Origin: Phytoactinopolyspora endophytica
Lineage (GTDB): Bacteria > Actinomycetota > Actinomycetes > Jiangellales > Jiangellaceae
Reading direction: 5' to 3'
NCBI RefSeq assembly: GCF_004138495.1
Contig: NZ_ML142885.1
Coordinates: forward strand, 1,337-9,951
DNA length: 8,615 nt
Part shown: piece by piece, positions 4,680-8,615 of the stretch
Position numbering within the stretch: the first letter of the stretch is position 1
How the letters are laid out: every line of letters begins with the position of its first letter
Program-made: the position numbers and the translations under genes
Notes under the pieces: generated by a model
Told to the model about the DNA's origin: nothing
Seen by the model: only the letters and a program-made list of their open reading frames with translations
Database searches by the model: none

Positions 4680-7352
4680 TCATTCCAGCGTGCAGGTGTG
4701 CCTACTGACGCCGGGTTCGGCATCGATCCGTTGGCCGTTGGGCAGGTGTATCTCAGCGGTGGTGCCGGGTGGGATGGTGACGTCGAGCTCGAACTTGTCG
4801 TCGTTGGTGTGCCAGTTCGAGGTGATGCGTCCGTAGGGGGAGTCATGGTCGGCTCGGGCGTGGGTGATGCCGCCTCCTGGCATCGGGGCGATCCGGAACG
4901 GCCTGTAAGCAGGTCCGTCGTCGAGGAGTTGGATGCCGGCGACGTAGCGGTGCAGGAAAGATATGACCGCACCCTTGCTGTAGTGGTTGAGCGAAAGGTA
5001 CGGTCGTCCTTGCTCGTCGATGCCGTGCCAGTCTTCCCAGATGGTCGTGCCGCCACGGTCGATCATGCTGAGCCAGGACGGTTCTGTGTCTTGGAAGAGC
5101 AGCTCGTAGGCCACATCGAGATAGCCGGCGTCGGCGAGGACGGGCAGCAGGTACGGGGTGGACAGGAAGCCGGTGGCGAGGTGCGTGTCGGCCTTGCGGA
5201 TGAGCTCGACAAGTCGCTGCGCTGCTTGTGGGCGTAACTCGTCGGGAACAAGGTCGAAGGAGAGCGCTCGCACATACGTGGCTTGTGTGTCGCGGGCGAG
5301 CGTGCCGTCGGCATTGATGAACTCGGCCTGCCATGCTGCGCGGGTGGCGGCGGCGAGGTTCGTGTAGAGGTTCGCGTCGTCGGGCTTGCTGAGGATCTGT
5401 GCCACCGTGGCAAGGAGTCGCGCTGAGTAGTGCAGATAGGCGGTAGCGACGATGCCGTGGTCCTCGGTCGCGAGCCTGGAGATGAGGTCGGGCGACCATT
5501 CGTCGGGTTCGAGCCATTCGCCCCAGTGGTAGCCGGTATCCCAGATGAACTCCTCGTGGGCCGCTGGCGCCGGGCGTTGCTGGGCTCGGTCGGGGTGGCG
5601 GCCCTCACGGGCCGCGCGTGCGGCGTACTCGACCCAGCTGACCATGGAGGACCATTGTTGATCGAGCAGGTCACGGTCGCCGTAGGCGCGATAGATCTCC
5701 CACGGCACGATCACTGCGGCATCGCCCCAGCCCGCGGAGCCGTGCGGTGCGCCAATCTTCTTCATGACGTCGTGGGACATCGTCTCCGGCGCGCAGTGGA
5801 AGACCAGTCCGTCGTCTTGTTGCTCGGAGGCAAGGTCGCGCAGCCACTTGGTGGAGAAGCCGGCGACGTCGTAGACGAACGCCGCGGTCGAGACGAAGAT
5901 CTGCCAATCGCCGGTCCAACCCGCGCGTTCCCGAGTGGGGCAGTCTGTGGGAATGTCGCAGGCATTGCCCCGGAAGCTCCACACGGCCGCTTCATGCAGT
6001 GCGTTGATCCGCTTGTCGCTACATTCGAACTCGCCAGTGCGTCGCATGTCCGTGTGGACGGCGACGCCGGAGACGTCGTCTGGCGTCAGTGTGTCGTGGT
6101 GGCCCTCGATGCGTACGTATTGGAATCCGTGCACGGTGTGTCGGGGCTCGAAACGGTCAACAGTGTGGCCTGCCGACGTCACGTGGTCGACCTGGAAAGG
6201 CAGCCTCAGCTTGGCGAACTCGAGATCTTGCAGCCTCGGGTCGGAATCGAGCTCCGGTGTGACGAGGTTTTCGAGGGTGACGTCGCCGTCCGCATCCAGG
6301 GCTTCGCCGTAGGTCAGAGACAGCTTGGTGCCGGCCGGGCCAAGGTTGTCGAGTCTGATCCAGCCGTTGATGTTCTGGCCCAGGTCGACAACCTGGCGGT
6401 CGGGGTGTGGCCGGGTCACGGCGACAGGCCGCAGTTCCTCGACGCGGCGCACCGGCGGCATTGGGCTGGACGTCAACCGGCTCAGGTCATGGCCGCGAAC
6501 CATGACAGGTTGCCAGCCGCTGCTCTGGCTGCCCGGGGTACACCAGTCTCTTGGCTTCTTCGACAGGTCGGTGGTCTGGCCCTGGAACAGATCCGCCTCG
6601 CGGATAGCGCCTGTGGACGAGGACCATTCCGGATCGGTGCCGATGCGGACGTGCGAGTCATCCGTGCCGTGGACGTGGAGCTGGGCCAGCAGGGCGACGC
6701 TGTCGCCGTAGAGGTTGGTCAGGCGATACCCGCTGTCCTGGCCGCGGAACCAGCCGTCCGACACGATCGCGCCCAGCACGTTCTCACCCGGTCGCAGCAT
6801 GTCCGTGACGTCGAACGTCTGCACCTGCAGGTTCGACCAGTAGCTGGTGAAACCAGGGGTGAGTTCCATGTCGCCCACCCGGGTGCCGTTGATGAAGCAT
6901 TCGTAGACCCCGTGTGCCGTCACGTAGAGCCGTGCCCTGGCGACCTTCTGGTCAAGTGTGAACGAGCGGCGGAACAGGTACGCCGGACGAGGGGAGGCCG
7001 CCTTGGTCTCCTGATCCTCGACCGGCTCGATGAACCGTGCCATCCAGTCATCTGTACTGAGTAGACCCATCTCCCACCAGGCCGGTGCGGCCCACTCGCT
7101 CGTCCCCGCGTCTGTCCACGTTCGCACGGACCAGTCCACACGTTCACCGGACGTCAGCTCCGGCCCTTCGTACGGAACCAGCAGCGGCTGATCCGAAACG
7201 ACCTTGCCGGAATCCCACCGATCGGTACGGATCTGATACGCCGTCTGCCGACGTGAACCCAGCGGCAGACGCCATGACAACCGCGGCTTCCGCACATTGA
7301 TACCCAGCGGGTTCTCCAGATGTTCCACACGCAGTCCTAGCGGTGCCGACAT
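4680..7352 (-). CDS. Alpha-L-rhamnosidase, glycoside hydrolase family 78
   Basis: This 890-aa enzyme releases terminal alpha-L-rhamnose from rhamnosides by an inverting mechanism. The usual GH78 layout fits. There is an N-terminal beta domain (LGLRVEHLENPLGI, 5-18), a rhamnosidase-N-like sugar-binding domain (about 125-295, with VTAHGVYECFINGTRVGDME), and a concanavalin-like beta domain (about 300-440, with VVDLGQNINGW). An alpha/alpha six-hairpin catalytic domain (about 440-800) and a C-terminal beta domain follow. DCPTRERAGWTGD (470-482) carries D470, E475 and D482, and TTIWEDW carries E773. These equal the D567/E572/D579/E841 set known from Bacillus RhaB. SLNHYSKGAV (787-796) is also typical. 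The ATG at 7352 follows a GGAGGG ribosome binding site (7359-7364) by six bases; the frame opens further upstream but lacks a site there. No signal peptide is seen, so it probably acts in the cytoplasm on imported oligosaccharides or glycosides. No transporter or rhamnose catabolic gene is in the window. Confidence 0.96.
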   Translation of the reverse strand: MSAPLGLRVEHLENPLGINVRKPRLSWRLPLGSRRQTAYQIRTDRWDSGKVVSDQPLLVPYEGPELTSGERVDWSVRTWTDAGTSEWAAPAWWEMGLLSTDDWMARFIEPVEDQETKAASPRPAYLFRRSFTLDQKVARARLYVTAHGVYECFINGTRVGDMELTPGFTSYWSNLQVQTFDVTDMLRPGENVLGAIVSDGWFRGQDSGYRLTNLYGDSVALLAQLHVHGTDDSHVRIGTDPEWSSSTGAIREADLFQGQTTDLSKKPRDWCTPGSQSSGWQPVMVRGHDLSRLTSSPMPPVRRVEELRPVAVTRPHPDRQVVDLGQNINGWIRLDNLGPAGTKLSLTYGEALDADGDVTLENLVTPELDSDPRLQDLEFAKLRLPFQVDHVTSAGHTVDRFEPRHTVHGFQYVRIEGHHDTLTPDDVSGVAVHTDMRRTGEFECSDKRINALHEAAVWSFRGNACDIPTDCPTRERAGWTGDWQIFVSTAAFVYDVAGFSTKWLRDLASEQQDDGLVFHCAPETMSHDVMKKIGAPHGSAGWGDAAVIVPWEIYRAYGDRDLLDQQWSSMVSWVEYAARAAREGRHPDRAQQRPAPAAHEEFIWDTGYHWGEWLEPDEWSPDLISRLATEDHGIVATAYLHYSARLLATVAQILSKPDDANLYTNLAAATRAAWQAEFINADGTLARDTQATYVRALSFDLVPDELRPQAAQRLVELIRKADTHLATGFLSTPYLLPVLADAGYLDVAYELLFQDTEPSWLSMIDRGGTTIWEDWHGIDEQGRPYLSLNHYSKGAVISFLHRYVAGIQLLDDGPAYRPFRIAPMPGGGITHARADHDSPYGRITSNWHTNDDKFELDVTIPPGTTAEIHLPNGQRIDAEPGVSRHTCTLE

Positions 7353-7409
7353 GTACAACCCTCCGCGACGATGAGGCGCGCCAAGCACTGCGCGACGATT
7401 GATGAGAAA

Positions 7410-7422
7410 ATCATGAAATGAT
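7410..7422. promoter_or_regulatory. Candidate operator at the rhamnosidase start region
   Basis: ATCAT (7410-7414) and ATGAT (7418-7422) form an inverted repeat around GAA. It lies in a locally A/T-rich patch, about where transcription from the proposed promoter would begin (near 7425), the usual place for a repressor site. No matching site for a named regulator is claimed. Confidence 0.35.
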
Positions 7423-7431
7423 AGTTCCACT

Positions 7432-7460
7432 ACGCTGAGCGGAGCGGTGAGCCATGTCAA
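7432..7460 (-). promoter_or_regulatory. Candidate promoter of the rhamnosidase gene
   Basis: On the minus strand a perfect TTGACA (7455-7460) is followed 17 bases later by CAGCGT (7432-7437). The latter keeps the conserved A2 and T6 of a -10 box but lacks T1. Transcription would start near 7425, leaving a leader of about 70 bases. The -35 match is strong; the -10 is weak. Confidence 0.4.
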
Positions 7461-7493
7461 GGTCGACCGGGGCCAATCAGAGCGCTTGGTCGC

Positions 7494-7505
7494 CTGATTG
7501 ATCAG
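7494..7505. promoter_or_regulatory. Inverted repeat in the rhamnosidase/membrane-gene divergent region
   Basis: CTGAT (7494-7498) and ATCAG (7501-7505) are perfect complements around TG. It lies about 35 bases upstream of the proposed rhamnosidase -35 box, within the 337-base divergent gap (7353-7689). An activator or repressor site is possible. The remainder of the gap holds the promoter, the 7410 repeat and a possible gene remnant, listed separately. Confidence 0.25.
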
Positions 7506-7529
7506 TCCGAGCGTGGCTACCCAAGGTGC

Positions 7530-7757
7530 GTGAATGAGAACTTTGCCGCGACATTGTCAGTGGCGGTCGACATCATGGAACAGACGCTGATGATGGAGTA
7601 GACGTTTGCAACTGAAGGCTATGACTGGCTCGAACGGGTTGCGCCTGACCTGGCAGCCCCAATCGAGCTCGTGAACGAGGGAGGTAGCAGTGAGTGGACA
7701 GGGCACCTTGGCGAAAGATTGCGCAGAATTGGAGATAGCTTCCGAAACTATCCCTGA
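7530..7757 (+). pseudogene. Possible remnant reading frame interrupted by one TAG
   Basis: From GTG 7530 a plus-strand frame gives 23 codons (VNENFAATLSVAVDIMEQ...) to TAG 7599. The same frame continues for 51 codons (TFATEGYDWLERVAPDLAAP, then IELVNEGGSSEWTGHLGERL) to TGA 7755. The composition looks protein-like, but I recognise no family. The second part has no convincing start and overlaps the beginning of the membrane gene by 68 bases in another frame. It may be a decayed gene tail or chance. Confidence 0.2.
7677..7684 (+). promoter_or_regulatory. Ribosome binding site of the membrane-protein gene
   Basis: GAGGGAGG lies five bases before GTG 7690. It decides the start, since an in-frame stop at 7672-7674 rules out anything further upstream and the next in-frame ATG is at 7858. 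Confidence 0.7.
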
Positions 7758-8615
7758 CAAAATTGAGGAGGGCGGGACAGGTAACTCGTTTCTCGGCTCG
7801 GGAAGCGGATCGATCGTGGCTCGAAGTCGAGATGAAGTATCGGAGATATTCAAGGAGATGTTCTTATTTGGAGCTGCATCAGCATTGGTGTTCTTATTTA
7901 TAGAATTTGCGCAACGACTCCCGGGATTTGGTGCGGATAATGGGCAGTCGATAGATATAGTACCAATTGACTTTGGGCAAGTTCTTGTTATCTATATTGG
8001 AATTCTCGCGTTCGTGAGTTTTTTGCACCAGAGGATACGAGGTGCGGTGGACCGCATCAAGGAAGCGTCATCATCAGAAGACGAGCACATGCTCGCGACG
8101 GTTCACCTGCGCTGGCTTATCATTGCGTCATACGGCATCGGGACTTCGTCAGTATTCTTGCTTGTGCCGGCTGTCAAGCAGGCTGACAAAGGAACGCTGC
8201 CATTGTCAATGTTTGTTGCAGTATTACTATGTACTTTAATAGTGGGCACGCTGGCGGTTGCATTGAGCGAGACTCGCGATGTCAGAGGTTCTCTGTCAAG
8301 GGTAAGAACTAAAGAGTCCCATGAACGGCTGGAGCGATTGGTGATCTTTAGGCGGAGATTCGCGCGGTCTCAGCAAAGTCCGGAGCTGTGGAGAGATACT
8401 GTTAAGCGAGGTGTGGGGCAGAAACTAGGTGAGGGTTCACGACACAAGCTCTGCCGAATGCTACTAATAGCACACCATTTGCCCGCCCGCGTAATCTGGT
8501 ACGCGTCGTGGTTGGTAATGTTCATGCCTGCGCTAGTTCTGATGACTCGATATTCGCCTGGGAGTGGAGCCGCTCTCGGTGTGCTTGGTACGGTGGCTGC
8601 GCTGTGGCTAGTTTC
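7690..8615 (+). CDS. Multi-pass membrane protein of unknown function (3' partial)
   Basis: I do not recognise the family. The frame is open from GTG 7690 to the right edge (308 codons), so the C-terminus is missing. A polar N-terminus of about 55 residues is followed by hydrophobic segments at about 57-73 (MFLFGAASALVFLFIEF), 97-113 (VLVIYIGILAFVSFL), 141-162 (WLIIASYGIGTSSVFLLVP), 172-192 (MFVAVLLCTLIVGTLAVAL), 268-285 (VIWYASWLVMFMPALVLM) and 292-308. A basic, probably cytoplasmic stretch lies between the fourth and fifth (about 193-266: HERLERLVIFRRRFARS, LWRDTVKRGVGQK). Codon use differs from the rest of the window: A/T third positions are frequent, with ATA, CTA and at least four TTA codons (7864, 7894, 8224, 8236). 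This suggests recent acquisition or weak expression. It is divergent from the rhamnosidase. A transport role in rhamnoside uptake is not supported by any motif. Confidence 0.75.
   Translation, partial: MSGQGTLAKDCAELEIASETIPDKIEEGGTGNSFLGSGSGSIVARSRDEVSEIFKEMFLFGAASALVFLFIEFAQRLPGFGADNGQSIDIVPIDFGQVLVIYIGILAFVSFLHQRIRGAVDRIKEASSSEDEHMLATVHLRWLIIASYGIGTSSVFLLVPAVKQADKGTLPLSMFVAVLLCTLIVGTLAVALSETRDVRGSLSRVRTKESHERLERLVIFRRRFARSQQSPELWRDTVKRGVGQKLGEGSRHKLCRMLLIAHHLPARVIWYASWLVMFMPALVLMTRYSPGSGAALGVLGTVAALWLV

Noticed and set aside
5430..7064. 544-codon plus-strand ORF antisense to the rhamnosidase
   Set aside because: It is a GC-rich shadow of the GH78 gene, whose catalytic motifs are intact on the minus strand. 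The antisense product shows no domain.
7557..7853. Minus-strand 98-codon ORF
   Set aside because: It is antisense to the start of the membrane gene, which has a strong ribosome binding site. No family pattern is seen.

Overview
The window reads as high-GC actinobacterial DNA: G/C-rich third codon positions, GTG starts, and GGAGG-type ribosome binding sites ahead of three of the genes. I cannot name a genus. It looks like part of a surface-polysaccharide or glycosylation locus joined to a rhamnoside-degradation gene, with decayed DNA between them and a compositionally different membrane gene at the right edge.

Left block (1-2813): nucleotide-sugar synthesis. A DegT/DnrJ/EryC1-type PLP aminotransferase resembling LegC leaves through the left edge on the minus strand. 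An RmlA-type glucose-1-phosphate thymidylyltransferase is divergent from it on the plus strand. Convergent to rmlA is an NAD-dependent sugar 4,6-dehydratase resembling LegB, also minus strand. A LegB-type dehydratase followed by a LegC-type aminotransferase would convert a nucleotide-linked GlcNAc into a 4-amino-4,6-dideoxy sugar. That sugar is the precursor of legionaminic-type nonulosonic acids or of bacillosamine/viosamine-type sugars. RmlA supplies dTDP-glucose, normally for dTDP-rhamnose or other dTDP-deoxysugars. The rest of either pathway is not in the window.

Middle block (2814-4679): sparse and partly decayed. It holds an unidentified 63-codon ORF next to two overlapping inverted repeats, then a 205-aa protein that is only the ligand-binding half of an AraC-type regulator, with no helix-turn-helix. 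Facing it on the other strand is a frameshifted remnant of a second such domain. Both end just after the same QP(H/N)NY signature.

Right block (4680-8615): an intact 890-aa GH78 alpha-L-rhamnosidase on the minus strand, probably cytoplasmic, with all four expected catalytic acidic residues and a plausible promoter and operator upstream. Divergent from it is a multi-pass membrane protein of unknown function that runs off the right edge. It is richer in A/T and uses several TTA codons, which suggests a different origin.

No tRNA, rRNA, CRISPR array, insertion sequence or complete mobile element was recognised.
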